DNA of 64,000 bases from Sphingobium sp. EM0848. Lineage in GTDB: Bacteria; Pseudomonadota; Alphaproteobacteria; Sphingomonadales; Sphingomonadaceae. Of this stretch, positions 1 through 10,354 are shown piece after piece. The stretch's first letter is position 1, and each line of letters opens with the position of its first letter. The position numbers and the translations under genes were made by a program. The notes beneath the pieces were generated by a model. It had not been told where the DNA came from and did no database searches. It saw nothing but the letters and a program-made list of their open reading frames with translations. The stretch lies in assembly GCF_013375555.1 (NCBI RefSeq), contig NZ_JABXWB010000001.1:2871501-2935500 (forward strand). The letters run 5' to 3'.

Positions 1-59
1 CCCCCAATAGTCGGACTGACATGCCACAATAACGGCGATGCTCGTGAAAGGAAATGCAG

Positions 60-932
60 ATGATAATCAGGACTGCCTATTTTGGCTTTGAGGTATCGGA
101 TCTGGATGCGTGGGAGCGTTATGCGGGGTTGATCGGTGTTGGCGTCGAGCGGTCGGGCGATGGGCTGTTCTACCGGATCGACGAGAAGGCCCGGCGCTTT
201 CACTTTGTGAACGGACCTGCGGACGACATCGCCTGGGTCGGCTGGGACGCGGGGAGCCAGGAGAACTTCGATCATCTGCGCTCGCATCTCGACAGCCTTG
301 GTATTGCGATGCGGGATGGCGACGACGCGTCCGCCCGGTTGCGGGGCGTGGAGCGGTATTTCCAATTTGTCGGACCCGTCGGAGCTCGGCACGAGATCGC
401 GCTGGGCCTGGAAGATGCGGAATTCCCTTTTGTTTCGAACAAGGTCCCGCACGGTTTCTTGACTGGTGATCAGGGGCTCGGTCATGCCGCCTTCAACTCA
501 ACCGATCACAAGGGCGACGAGAAGTTCATGCGCGAGGCGCTGTTCGCGCAGCTTTCTGACTATATCTACCAGCCGCTGCCCGATGGCAGCACGATGCATG
601 CCTCGTTCCTGCACACCAGCCCGCGCCATCATTCGATCGCCTTCGCCGAGGGGCTGGGAGGAGAGAGCAAACTCCATCATTTCGAGTTGGAAATGAATAA
701 TATGGAGGATGTCGAGAGGGCGTATGAACGCGTGCAGGCCGCCGGGATCGCTATCGGACTGACACTGGGTCAGCATTCCAACGACCGGATCGTGTCCTTC
801 TACGCGCACACGCCTTCCAAATTCATGATGGAAATAGGCCATGGCGGCCTCAGGATCGATGACGAGGAGAGCTGGAAGCCGGTGATCCACGATCGCATCA
901 GCGAATGGGGTCACGAGTTCCAGCCCGTCTGA
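60..932 (+). CDS. Type I extradiol (ring-cleavage) dioxygenase, BphC-like
   Basis: Vicinal-oxygen-chelate protein that should cleave a catechol-type ring next to the two hydroxyls using Fe(II). Two VOC modules are visible. Counting from the ATG at 54, the C-terminal module holds the metal ligands H144 (GLGHAAF), H209 (KLHHFEL) and E260 (MMEIGHGG). The acid/base positions H192/H193 (RHHSIA), H241 and Y250 match BphC numbering. ATG 54 is only 1 base after the AAGGA Shine-Dalgarno, while ATG 60 is 7 bases after it, so 60 is preferred (290 aa). The stop abuts the next ATG with no gap. The substrate is unknown. The neighbouring acyl-CoA ligase and C-C hydrolase fit a catechol carrying a carbon side chain (biphenyl, dibenzofuran or steroid-like). 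Confidence 0.88.
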   Translation: MIIRTAYFGFEVSDLDAWERYAGLIGVGVERSGDGLFYRIDEKARRFHFVNGPADDIAWVGWDAGSQENFDHLRSHLDSLGIAMRDGDDASARLRGVERYFQFVGPVGARHEIALGLEDAEFPFVSNKVPHGFLTGDQGLGHAAFNSTDHKGDEKFMREALFAQLSDYIYQPLPDGSTMHASFLHTSPRHHSIAFAEGLGGESKLHHFELEMNNMEDVERAYERVQAAGIAIGLTLGQHSNDRIVSFYAHTPSKFMMEIGHGGLRIDDEESWKPVIHDRISEWGHEFQPV

Positions 933-2567
<1,635 letters not shown>

Positions 2568-2619
2568 GGGCGGTCCCGGCGAACCTCACCTTCATACCCC
2601 ATTACATCTGGAGACGATA

Positions 2620-3468
2620 ATGACCGATACCCTGGCGCCCGAAAGCCGGTTCGCCGATGCCGCCGATGGCCGCGTCCACTACCATAGCTGGGATAGCTGG
2701 GGCGAAGGACCGGCCATCATCCTGATCCACGGCGGTGGTCCGGGCGCCTATGGCTACAGCAATTATCGAAAGAATATCGGCCCGCTCTCGCGGCGCAACC
2801 GGGTCATCGTCCTTGACCTGCCAGGTTATGGCCAGTCCGCGCCGCGCGCTCAGCCTGACGGCCTCATCGTCGCGCTCGCCAATTCGGTGCGCGATGTCAT
2901 GGACCATGCCGGCATAGAAACTGCCAGCCTGGTGGGTAACTCGCTGGGCGGCATGACGTCCCTGCGCTTGGCGCTCGACACCCCCGAGCGGGTCGACAAG
3001 CTGATCCTGATGGGGCCGGGTGGCGGTCTGCCGACCTTGTCGCCGTTCCCGACAGAAGGGTTGCAGCGCATGCTCGACTTCTATGGCGGGGAGGGACCGA
3101 CGCTCGAAAAGCTCGCGCGGGTCACCGACCTGCTGGTTTACGACCGCTCATCGATCACATCGGAGTTGCTGGAGGAACGCCTCAGGATCGCCTCGCTGCC
3201 CGAGACGGTCGCCAATCCGCCCCTGCGCACCTTGATGGCGCACCCCAAGGACCATCTCTGGAAACAGGGGCTCGAAAGGCTCGCAAGCCCGACCCTCATC
3301 GTCTGGGGCGCCGAAGATCGCGTCCTACCGCTCGACGCCGGGTTCATCCTGCGCAAGCTCATCCCCAATGCCGACATGCACATCTTCTCCAAATGCGGCC
3401 ACTGGGCACAATGGGAACGTCCCGACGAGTTCAACGCACTGGTGGATAACTTCGTTAATCACCAATAG
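2620..3468 (+). CDS. Meta-cleavage product hydrolase (alpha/beta hydrolase, BphD/HsaD-like)
   Basis: Alpha/beta-hydrolase of 282 aa with catalytic S108 in GNSLGGM, D233 in WGAEDRVLP and H261 in KCGHWAQWERP. The oxyanion segment HGGGPGA (about 37-43) is typical of C-C bond hydrolases acting on 2-hydroxy-6-oxo-dienoates. It would hydrolyse the product of the upstream extradiol dioxygenase to a hydroxypentadienoate and a carboxylic acid, the latter a possible ligase substrate. An in-frame upstream ATG at 2548 overlaps the ligase gene; ATG 2620 begins after it and gives the expected family N-terminus. Same strand and operon as the previous two genes. Confidence 0.87.
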   Translation: MTDTLAPESRFADAADGRVHYHSWDSWGEGPAIILIHGGGPGAYGYSNYRKNIGPLSRRNRVIVLDLPGYGQSAPRAQPDGLIVALANSVRDVMDHAGIETASLVGNSLGGMTSLRLALDTPERVDKLILMGPGGGLPTLSPFPTEGLQRMLDFYGGEGPTLEKLARVTDLLVYDRSSITSELLEERLRIASLPETVANPPLRTLMAHPKDHLWKQGLERLASPTLIVWGAEDRVLPLDAGFILRKLIPNADMHIFSKCGHWAQWERPDEFNALVDNFVNHQ

Positions 3469-3570
3469 CTGTTCTACGCTGAGCCAAATCACGCCCAAAC
3501 CGGCGTGATCAATCATCATCAATGTATTTCCGATATATCTCGGCCCCCTTCGTATCATGTGAGCGAGCCG

Positions 3571-4518
3571 GTGATTGAATTGCGCCAGCTTCGCTACTTG
3601 ATTGCGGCGGCCGAGGCGGGCAGCTTCAGTCGCGCGGCGCGCAGTATGAATATTAAGCAGGCCACCCTCAGCCGGCACGTCCTCGAAGTCGAGAAGCGCC
3701 TTGGTATGATGCTGTTCGACCGCAGAACGCGCGGCGCGACCTTGACGCCGAACGGCAAGACTTATCTGCGGACGGCCCAGCGTATCGTGAGGGAGTTTGA
3801 GGAGCTGAACGCTTGGGTCAGTGCTACAAAGAACGGCGAAATCGGCAAGCTGGCCGTGGGGTTCTACACGTCCTTCTCGGCCGGAAATCTGCGCGCCACC
3901 TTGAGCGAGTTCGGCGAACGCTATCCCGATGTGAAAGTGCGCGGATTCGAGCGCGACCGCGACTTGCTCCTTGCAGGAATCGAAAACGGTCTGCTCGATA
4001 TCGCGATCATGATTGGCGACACACCTTATCCGGGGCTGATGAGCCGCTCCTTCTGGAGTGAACGCATATTGGTGGCGATACCGGAAGGCCACTCGCTTGC
4101 CGCACGCGACCGTATCCACTGGAGCGACCTGACCGGCGCACGCTTCCTGTTGACTGAGCGAGATCCCGGCCCGGAGACGCGCAACATGCTCTTGGGCAAG
4201 CTCGGGATGCCCGGCTACACGCCGGAGATCGACATGGACGACATCGGCCGTGACACGGTGCTGAGCGCCATCGCGCTTGGCGGACACATTTCGATCGTTG
4301 CGGAATCAGCGCTCGGCATTCAGGTGCCGGGAGTGGTCTTCCGCGAGATCCACGAAACCAACGGGCACATGCGGATCGGCTTTTCCGGCTATTGGCGCGA
4401 GGACAATGAGAACGCAGTGCTGCGCCGGTTCCTCGATTTCGTGGCCACGCGCTATTCGTTGCCGCCGATCCCTGCGCGGCCGTCCTCGCATCAGCAACCA
4501 GGAAAGGAGCCGTCATGA
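3571..4518 (+). CDS. LysR-type transcriptional regulator
   Basis: N-terminal winged helix-turn-helix (ELRQLRYLIAAAEAGSFSRA, then QATLSRHVLEVEKRLG) and a C-terminal periplasmic-binding-protein-like effector domain, about 315 aa as expected. The family usually starts just before ELRQL, so GTG 3571 is chosen; GTG 3559 and GTG 3505 are in-frame alternatives. It lies downstream of the aromatic genes, but its stop overlaps the ATG of the next conjugation-type membrane gene (ATGA). It could control the catabolic genes or, like TraR of Tn4371-type ICEs, the transfer genes. The inducer cannot be told from sequence. Confidence 0.85.
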   Translation: MIELRQLRYLIAAAEAGSFSRAARSMNIKQATLSRHVLEVEKRLGMMLFDRRTRGATLTPNGKTYLRTAQRIVREFEELNAWVSATKNGEIGKLAVGFYTSFSAGNLRATLSEFGERYPDVKVRGFERDRDLLLAGIENGLLDIAIMIGDTPYPGLMSRSFWSERILVAIPEGHSLAARDRIHWSDLTGARFLLTERDPGPETRNMLLGKLGMPGYTPEIDMDDIGRDTVLSAIALGGHISIVAESALGIQVPGVVFREIHETNGHMRIGFSGYWREDNENAVLRRFLDFVATRYSLPPIPARPSSHQQPGKEPS

Positions 4519-4814
4519 CGCAAGGCAAGACACTCATCATCGTGCTGGTCACGCTCATCATCGGGTTCGGCGCGGGGTTCGTGCTGCGCCCGGTCATCAG
4601 CCCCGTCAGTCAGACGGCGGTCGGCACCGTCCCGACCGCACCTTCGGCCGAGGCGCGCGGAACACAGTATTTCGCGGCGCATCTGGATGAGGCGCGGCAA
4701 GTCGTGGCGCAATGCGCGGATGATTCGGCGCGCGGCGAGGAATGCGCGAATGCCCAGGCCGCTGTTACCGAGGCGGAAGGCCGAGCGCGCTTCAAGAAGT
4801 TCATGGGCAACTGA
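4515..4814 (+). CDS. Small membrane-anchored conjugation protein, TrbK-like
   Basis: 99 aa with one N-terminal membrane helix (LIIVLVTLIIGFGAGFVL), then a short periplasmic region with two cysteines (QCADDSARGEECA) and a tail EGRARFKKFMGN. The tail is nearly the same as the end of TrbJ (EGRERFRRFMGN) encoded at 9638-10354. The layout (one helix plus a Cys-containing periplasmic tail) resembles TrbK entry-exclusion proteins. The start overlaps the LysR stop by 4 bases. It faces the trb operon tail to tail, with only 15 bases between the two stops. Role in entry exclusion is inferred. Confidence 0.6.
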   Translation: MTQGKTLIIVLVTLIIGFGAGFVLRPVISPVSQTAVGTVPTAPSAEARGTQYFAAHLDEARQVVAQCADDSARGEECANAQAAVTEAEGRARFKKFMGN

Positions 4815-4829
4815 GGACCGCGCGGCCCA

Positions 4830-5051
4830 TCAATTCCCCTGCGCGCGATGCCGGCGAAAGGCCCGGTCGGTTTCCATGAACCGGGCCAGCATCGGCGCGA
4901 CCAGCTTTTCAGGCGGAACCGGCGGTCCCCCGGTCTCGCCCGCGAGCGCGGCGGCATAGGCGACAAGATCGCGGTGGATCGGCGCCGGCAGCTCCACGGT
5001 GAGCTTCACCGGCCTGTCGTCGGCCAGCGGCCCCAGCTTCAACTTCGTCAT
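4830..5051 (-). CDS. DUF2274 family protein
   Basis: 73 aa soluble protein that starts MTKLKLGPLADDRPVKLTVE, the known DUF2274 pattern found directly after trbI in Tn4371-like elements. The segment LPAPIHRDLVAYAAALAGE looks like a ribbon-helix-helix fold and may bind DNA. Its ATG overlaps the trbI stop by 4 bases, making it the last gene of the trb operon. No experimental function is known to me. Confidence 0.75.
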   Translation of the reverse strand: MTKLKLGPLADDRPVKLTVELPAPIHRDLVAYAAALAGETGGPPVPPEKLVAPMLARFMETDRAFRRHRAQGN

Positions 5052-6244
5052 CGTGTCGCTCCAACAGGTTCGAGCACCAGGTCGCGGGTCAGAACGACCC
5101 GCAACGGATGGCCCGGCCGAATGGTGAGCGTCGGCTGCACGTTCAATTGCCGCCGCACGATCTGCTGGCCGGTCTGGTTGATGGTGTCCTGCGAGCCGCG
5201 GCGCAGCGCGCGGGTGAGGTCGTCGTCCTCGTCCGCGCCCAGCTCTGTGCCAACGCCGAGGAGTGTCGAGATGGCGGCAGCCTTGAGCAGATTGCCCCAA
5301 TGCTGGTTCACGCGATCCTGCAAGCCGGCGAACCCGGCCGCGTCGGCGCCGGGCTGGCGCTCGAGAACGATCGAGCGGCCGTCCGGCAATATCAGCCGAT
5401 CCCAGGCCAGCAGCACGCGGGTCTGCCCGGCGGCGATCTCGCTGTCATATTCGCCGATCAGGCGCGCGCCCTGCGGGATGAGGAGGATGCGGCCCGTGGG
5501 GCTGTCATAGACATTAGCCGTCACCTGGGCGGTGATCTGGCCGGGCAGGTCGGAACGGATGCCGGTGATGAGCGCGGCCGAGATGATGCTGCCGGCCTGC
5601 ACGATGTTGGGCGATGCCGGAGCCGTAAGCCGCTCGACGCTCACCGTGCGCTGGCTGGACGCCTGGGCCATGAAGGCGCGCTTGGCGGCCTGGTCGCCCT
5701 GCGCCGTCTCGGCGGGTGGCGTGGCGGCAGGCGCTTCCGGCACAACCGCGATCTGCGGCATGGCCGCGCCCGCCCCTGCGGTCCCGCCGCCAAGGAACAC
5801 GCCGCTCATGCGCGCGGCGTCGCGCTCCTGCTGGGCGCGCTGGCGGGCGGCCTCCTCGGCCTGAGCGCGGCCGTCGACCTGAGCGCCGACCGGCGGGACC
5901 GGCACATTCTCCCCCCGCTGTTGGGCCGAAACGATCGGGCGGCCGAGGTCGCCGGGAAGCGGAGGACCGAGCCGCGGCGCCTGGCCGTAATCCTTCGGCC
6001 CCGACGTAATCGTCTCGGCCGTGGCGCGGCTCTCGGTGCTGTAGAGTTCCTTCGCTTCCTCCTGGCCCGCAGGCTTGAGCGCATAGATCAGCGAGCCGCC
6101 TATGCCGAGGCCGGCGGCGACGCCGATGACGGCCAGCGCCTTGCGCGACAGGCGCATGACGCGGGGCGGGTCGCCCCGAAGCTGGAAGGCTTGGGGATCG
6201 GATCGTGCCGCTTGCGGCGCGGCCGGTTCGACGGGATCGCTCAC
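5048..6244 (-). CDS. trbI: Conjugal transfer protein TrbI (VirB10 family)
   Basis: 398 aa. TrbI/VirB10 spans inner and outer membranes in the type IV secretion channel. A short cytoplasmic N-terminus is followed by one membrane helix (KALAVIGVAAGLGIGGSLIY), a Pro/Ala/Gln-rich periplasmic linker and the C-terminal VirB10 beta-barrel domain (VYDSPTGRILLIPQGARLIG, GADAAGFAGLQDRVNQHWGN). The start is GTG 6244, which overlaps the trbG stop as GTGA; the reading frame continues upstream without family similarity. Confidence 0.92.
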   Translation of the reverse strand: MSDPVEPAAPQAARSDPQAFQLRGDPPRVMRLSRKALAVIGVAAGLGIGGSLIYALKPAGQEEAKELYSTESRATAETITSGPKDYGQAPRLGPPLPGDLGRPIVSAQQRGENVPVPPVGAQVDGRAQAEEAARQRAQQERDAARMSGVFLGGGTAGAGAAMPQIAVVPEAPAATPPAETAQGDQAAKRAFMAQASSQRTVSVERLTAPASPNIVQAGSIISAALITGIRSDLPGQITAQVTANVYDSPTGRILLIPQGARLIGEYDSEIAAGQTRVLLAWDRLILPDGRSIVLERQPGADAAGFAGLQDRVNQHWGNLLKAAAISTLLGVGTELGADEDDDLTRALRRGSQDTINQTGQQIVRRQLNVQPTLTIRPGHPLRVVLTRDLVLEPVGATR

Positions 6245-7257
6245 GGCCGCCGCCCCCGTGCATGGTCGCGCACGATGCGGACACGCTGCTCGCTGCGCTT
6301 GTCGCCCAGGCGCAGCTCGGCGGCGGCGAACAGCCGATCCACCACCATATAGCGGCCCTGGACGCGGTAGTTGACCAACTCGGCGTCGCCGGCCGCGCCG
6401 GTCACGAACAGCGGCGGCATCTCGCCCTGCGAGATCCCGGCGGGAAACTCGATGAACACCTGGACGGAATCGTCGAAGGCGCGGACAGGCTTCCACGGCG
6501 CGCGGTCGCCTTCGATCCGGTAGCGGAAATTGAGCGCCGCCACGTTCACGCCGGTCGCCGCCGGCGCGGCGGATGCGGCGGCGGCGTTGCGCACCTGCAA
6601 GGCGATCAGGGCGTCGTGCGGATAGGTCCACGAGACCGACGCCATGTAGGTCGCGGCCGTGGCGCGCAGCTCCAGATGATAGGTGCGACGGTCGGTGTTG
6701 ATGACGAGGTTGGTGGCGAGGTCGGACCGCGTTGGCTTCACGAGGATATGCACGCGGGCCGTGGCGCCGCTGCCGCTCACCGTGTCGCCGATGATCCAGC
6801 GCACGGTGTCACCGGCCGCGACCGGCCCGGCGCCCACAAGCTGTTCGCCCTCCTGCAACGCGATGTCCGTCACCTGGCCGGGCGCGGCATAGACCTGATA
6901 GAGCGCGCCGTCGGTCCAGGGATATTGCTGGATGGCGTTGAGGAAGCCGTCGCGCACCGGCTGCACGCGGGCGGCGGCGTTCGCCGCGCCGACGCGGCTG
7001 CGCGGATCGGCCGGCTCCGGCGGTGATGCGCTTTGCACCACCGGCTTCAACTGGCCGGGAAGCGGCAGCGGCTCGGGGATCGTCACGACCTCGATTACAC
7101 GCGAAGGCTCTGCAGCGGGCGTCGCCGCGATCTCCACCGGCGGATCGTCATAGGTGATGGCGGGCGACTTCGCCGACGTAGTGGCGCAGCCGGCGAGCGC
7201 GGTGGCGGAGACGAGCAGGACCGCCGAGGCGGAGCGACGGAAAGGCGTGTGCGTCAT
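6241..7257 (-). CDS. trbG: Conjugal transfer protein TrbG (VirB9 family)
   Basis: 338 aa VirB9-type protein of the outer-membrane core complex. It has a lipoprotein signal (VSATALAGC), a variable Pro-rich linker and the conserved C-terminal CagX/VirB9 domain with INTDRRTYHLELRAT and ALNFRYRIEGDRAPWKP. The ATG lies 4 bases inside trbF. It works with TrbI as the periplasmic and outer-membrane part of the mating channel. Confidence 0.93.
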   Translation of the reverse strand: MTHTPFRRSASAVLLVSATALAGCATTSAKSPAITYDDPPVEIAATPAAEPSRVIEVVTIPEPLPLPGQLKPVVQSASPPEPADPRSRVGAANAAARVQPVRDGFLNAIQQYPWTDGALYQVYAAPGQVTDIALQEGEQLVGAGPVAAGDTVRWIIGDTVSGSGATARVHILVKPTRSDLATNLVINTDRRTYHLELRATAATYMASVSWTYPHDALIALQVRNAAAASAAPAATGVNVAALNFRYRIEGDRAPWKPVRAFDDSVQVFIEFPAGISQGEMPPLFVTGAAGDAELVNYRVQGRYMVVDRLFAAAELRLGDKRSEQRVRIVRDHARGRRP

Positions 7258-7937
7258 TGCGACAGCTCCTTTGACCAGTTGAGGGCGTTGACGAAGACGC
7301 CGAGCGGATTCTTGCGCAGCGCGTCGGGCGTGCGCGGCGGCTGCACGACGATGGTGAGGATCGCGGACCAGCGTTCGGTGGCCGCGAGGCTGCCGTCCTG
7401 ATAACGGCGCTCGGTCCAGGCGACGCGGAAGCTGTCGGGCGAGGCCCGGATGACGCTGGATACATCCACCGCGACCTGCACCTTGCCGACCTGCGTGAAA
7501 GGGTCGTTGCTGCGCGCATAGTCGTTGAGCGCCATCGCCCCGCGATCAGTCGTGAAGTCGTAGGCGCGTAGCCAGTTCTGGCGGACGATCACCGGATCGG
7601 CGGGGATTGCGCGGACCTGCTCGATGAAGCGGGCGAGATGGAACGCGATCTGCGGGTCGGTCGGGCGGTAGCCGGCGTCGGCCGGCGCGACCGCTTGCGC
7701 CTCACCCAGCCGATCGACCTGCACCACCCAAGGCACGATATGCCCGCGGGCCGACTGCCAGATGATGCCGCCAGTGAGGCCGCCCGAAAGCGCCAGCGCA
7801 CCGAAGAAGGCGAGCCGCCAGTTCTTCGCCTGCACGCGCGCCGAGCCGATGCGGTCATCCCAGACCTGCGCGGCGCGCTGGTAGGGCGTGACGGGTTCGG
7901 CGGTCTTGCCGTAGCGGATGGTGGGGCGTCGGAACAT
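7254..7937 (-). CDS. trbF: Conjugal transfer protein TrbF (VirB8 family)
   Basis: 227 aa inner-membrane protein. The cytoplasmic N-terminus has the family pattern NPYQRAAQVWDDRIG-like (here PYQRAAQVWDDRIGSARV). It is followed by one membrane helix (FFGALALSGGLTGGIIW) and a periplasmic VirB8 domain with RYQDGSLAATERWSAIL. It ends in a 4-base overlap with trbG and starts 3 bases after trbL. Confidence 0.93.
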   Translation of the reverse strand: MFRRPTIRYGKTAEPVTPYQRAAQVWDDRIGSARVQAKNWRLAFFGALALSGGLTGGIIWQSARGHIVPWVVQVDRLGEAQAVAPADAGYRPTDPQIAFHLARFIEQVRAIPADPVIVRQNWLRAYDFTTDRGAMALNDYARSNDPFTQVGKVQVAVDVSSVIRASPDSFRVAWTERRYQDGSLAATERWSAILTIVVQPPRTPDALRKNPLGVFVNALNWSKELSQ

Positions 7938-7940
7938 GGG

Positions 7941-9326
7941 TCAGTCCTTCTCTTTGATGTCGGGACCACCGCCGCCACCGTGGCTGTCGCCCGCCTTCAT
8001 GGTGTGGGCGAGGACGGTCGCGCCGTGGGTCATCGACTGGCGGTGTTTCATCGCCGCCGCCCAAGCGGGCGCACCCGAGGCGCCGGCGGCAGAGGAAGTG
8101 GTCGCCGCTCCGGCGGTCGCGGCGGCGGGCGCGGGCTCGCCGGTGATCGTGCCGCCGCTGGCGGTGAAGCCGGCGCGGACGCCCGCGCGGAAATTGGCCT
8201 TCATCGCCTCGCCGCCCTTGGCGGCCGCCTTGCGCAAGGGGGAGAGGACTGCGTTCGCCGCGCTTCCCGCCGCCGCCTGGCCGACCGCGGACATACCGCC
8301 CGCGACTGCGCCCGCGCCGCTCTTGCCCAGGGAGCCGAGGCTGTAGGCGCTGGTCGCGCCGCCTGCCATCTGAGCGCCACCCCGCGCGGTGGCGCCGGTC
8401 ATCCGGGCGGCCGCGCCGGCGGCGGAACCAACCGCTCCCACGCCGAGCCGTGCTGCGGCTGCGCCGCCGACCACGGCGCCCGCCGCCGCGAGCGCGGTGC
8501 CGGCTGCCGCGCCCGCGCCGAGCTGCGGGCCGCCCGAGACGATGCCGTTGGCGATGCCGGGGCCGAAGATGGCGAGGCCCAGCAGCGATAACGCGGCGAG
8601 CGCGATGGCCATGACCTGATTGATGTCGGGCGCGACACCGAGGTTCGCGCCGGTGAACTGGCCGAACAGCGTGGTGCCGATGCCGGTGATGACGGCGAGG
8701 ACGAGCACCTTGATGCCGGTCGAGACGACATGGCCCAGCACGCGCTCGGCCATGAAGGCGGTCTTGTTGAAGAAGGCGAAGGGCAACAGGACGAAGCCGG
8801 CCAGCGTCACCAGCTTGAACTCGATCAACGTGATGAAGACCTGCACCGCGATGATGAAGAAGGCGAGCACCACGATCACCCAGGCGAGCAGCAGCACAAG
8901 GATCAGCGCCAGGTTCGAGAACACGGCCCACAGGTTGGAAAATTGGCCCGCCGCGTCCATCAGCGGCTTGCCGGCTTCAAGCCCCTTCGCGGCGATCATG
9001 CCGGGCTTCATGAAATCGGCGATCGACATCGCGCCGCCGCTGGCTTGGAGGCCGAGGCCCGCGAAGCTCTCGAAAACGATGGTGGCCAGGGTCGAGAAGT
9101 TGCCGATGATGAAGGCGAAGGTGCCGATATAGAGCGTCTTCTTGACGAGGCGCTGAAGCACGTCCTCGTCCGCGCCCCAGGCCCAGAACAGGCCGGCCAG
9201 CGTTACGTCGATAGCGATCAGCGTGGTCGAGAGGAACGCGACCTCGCCGCCGAGCAGCCCGAAACCGCTGTCGATGTAGCTTTGGAAAACGCCCAGGAAG
9301 GTGTCGATGACGCCGGTGTCGTTCAT
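7941..9326 (-). CDS. trbL: Conjugal transfer protein TrbL (VirB6 family)
   Basis: 461 aa polytopic inner-membrane protein. After MNDTGVIDTFLGVFQSYIDS come about six hydrophobic segments (for example ALILVLLLAWVIVVLAFFII). The Ala/Gly-rich C-terminal tail, with many small residues and ending in DSHGGGGGPDIKEKD, is typical of TrbL and low in complexity. ATG 9326 overlaps the TrbK stop by 4 bases; the longer open frame to 9425 has no family match. Confidence 0.92.
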   Translation of the reverse strand: MNDTGVIDTFLGVFQSYIDSGFGLLGGEVAFLSTTLIAIDVTLAGLFWAWGADEDVLQRLVKKTLYIGTFAFIIGNFSTLATIVFESFAGLGLQASGGAMSIADFMKPGMIAAKGLEAGKPLMDAAGQFSNLWAVFSNLALILVLLLAWVIVVLAFFIIAVQVFITLIEFKLVTLAGFVLLPFAFFNKTAFMAERVLGHVVSTGIKVLVLAVITGIGTTLFGQFTGANLGVAPDINQVMAIALAALSLLGLAIFGPGIANGIVSGGPQLGAGAAAGTALAAAGAVVGGAAAARLGVGAVGSAAGAAARMTGATARGGAQMAGGATSAYSLGSLGKSGAGAVAGGMSAVGQAAAGSAANAVLSPLRKAAAKGGEAMKANFRAGVRAGFTASGGTITGEPAPAAATAGAATTSSAAGASGAPAWAAAMKHRQSMTHGATVLAHTMKAGDSHGGGGGPDIKEKD

Positions 9327-9628
9327 GGCACGAAGCCTTCTTCGGACGGCGACGCGCCGCCGTCGTGCTCTACGGCCGGGGCAACGTCGTCCTGGCTGAA
9401 GAAGCGGCGGCGGTTTGCGGCCCACGCCGCCTCGCAGCCGCTGTCCGGCATCGTGAGCGTGGCGCAGCGGTCCAACTCGCGGGCAAGCCGGTGCTGGCTT
9501 TCTTCCGCCGGCAAGGCGAGAGCCGGCGCGGGCGCCGGCTCATCGGGCCGGGTGACGGCGACGATCGCCACCGCCATCATCATGCCGGCCAGCGCCGCAA
9601 TGCCCGCGATCTTCGCCGTGCGCGACAT
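9323..9628 (-). CDS. trbK: Putative entry exclusion protein TrbK (TrbK-alt type)
   Basis: 101 aa with one N-terminal membrane helix (IAGIAALAGMMMAVAIVAV), a Pro/Ala stretch, then a periplasmic part with two Cys residues (RCATLTMPDSGCEAAWAANRRRFF). This is the TrbK-alt pattern, always between trbJ and trbL. In RP4 the TrbK role is to block uptake by cells that already carry the element; here that role is taken from the family. It overlaps trbL by 4 bases. Confidence 0.82.
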   Translation of the reverse strand: MSRTAKIAGIAALAGMMMAVAIVAVTRPDEPAPAPALALPAEESQHRLARELDRCATLTMPDSGCEAAWAANRRRFFSQDDVAPAVEHDGGASPSEEGFVP

Positions 9629-9637
9629 GGACGAGCC

Positions 9638-10354
9638 TCAATTGCCCATAAAGCGGCGGAACCGCTCGCGCCCCTCGGCCTCTTCTGCGGCCTGACGGGC
9701 GGATTGCAGCGCCTGCGCCCGGCCCTGCGCCGCGACCGCGGCGGTGAGGTCGGCGAGCTGCTGCGATTGCAGGGCGAGAAGCTGGTTGCCAGCCTGGGTC
9801 GCCTGAAGCGCGCCGGTCGCCGACTGGCTGGCCGAGACCAGCCCATCCATCGTCGTGCGCGCGCCCTCGATATTGCCGACCACGCCGGCCTGGACGCGCA
9901 GCGCGTCCTCGAACGCCCCGACGCTATCCTCCCAGCGCGCATTAGCGTTGGAGACCATCCGCGCGTGATCGCCGGTCAGCGCCGCGCCCTTATAGCGATC
10001 GGTGAACGCCTCCTGGACGTTCTGCACATCGTAGGCGATGCGCTGCGCTTCGCCGAGAAGCTGCTGGGTGCGCTGCACCTGCTGCTGCAACTGCTGGAGC
10101 GAGCTGAACGGCAGCGAGGCCAGGTTGCGCGCCTGGTTGATGAGGCTGGTCGCCTGGTTCTGGATTTGCTGGATCTGGTTGTTGATCTGCTGGAGCGACC
10201 GGGCGGCCGTCAGCACGTTCTGCGCATAGTTGGTGGGGTCATAGACGATGCCCCCGAACTGCGCGTGCGCGGGCACGGGTGCGATGGTCGGCGCGATGGC
10301 CAAGGCGGCGAAGACGCTGGCCACGAGGGCGCGGCGGGCGGGCGGCAGTTTCAT
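9638..10354 (-). CDS. trbJ: Conjugal transfer protein TrbJ (VirB5 family)
   Basis: 238 aa secreted protein. The signal peptide ends near PVPAHAQ, followed by GGIVYDPTNYAQNVLTAARS and a long Gln-rich helical region (LQQINNQIQQIQNQATSLIN) expected to form coiled coil. VirB5-type proteins are minor pilus or adhesion subunits. The C-terminus EEAEGRERFRRFMGN is shared with the small gene at 4515-4814. The start overlaps the trbE stop by 4 bases. Confidence 0.92.
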   Translation of the reverse strand: MKLPPARRALVASVFAALAIAPTIAPVPAHAQFGGIVYDPTNYAQNVLTAARSLQQINNQIQQIQNQATSLINQARNLASLPFSSLQQLQQQVQRTQQLLGEAQRIAYDVQNVQEAFTDRYKGAALTGDHARMVSNANARWEDSVGAFEDALRVQAGVVGNIEGARTTMDGLVSASQSATGALQATQAGNQLLALQSQQLADLTAAVAAQGRAQALQSARQAAEEAEGRERFRRFMGN

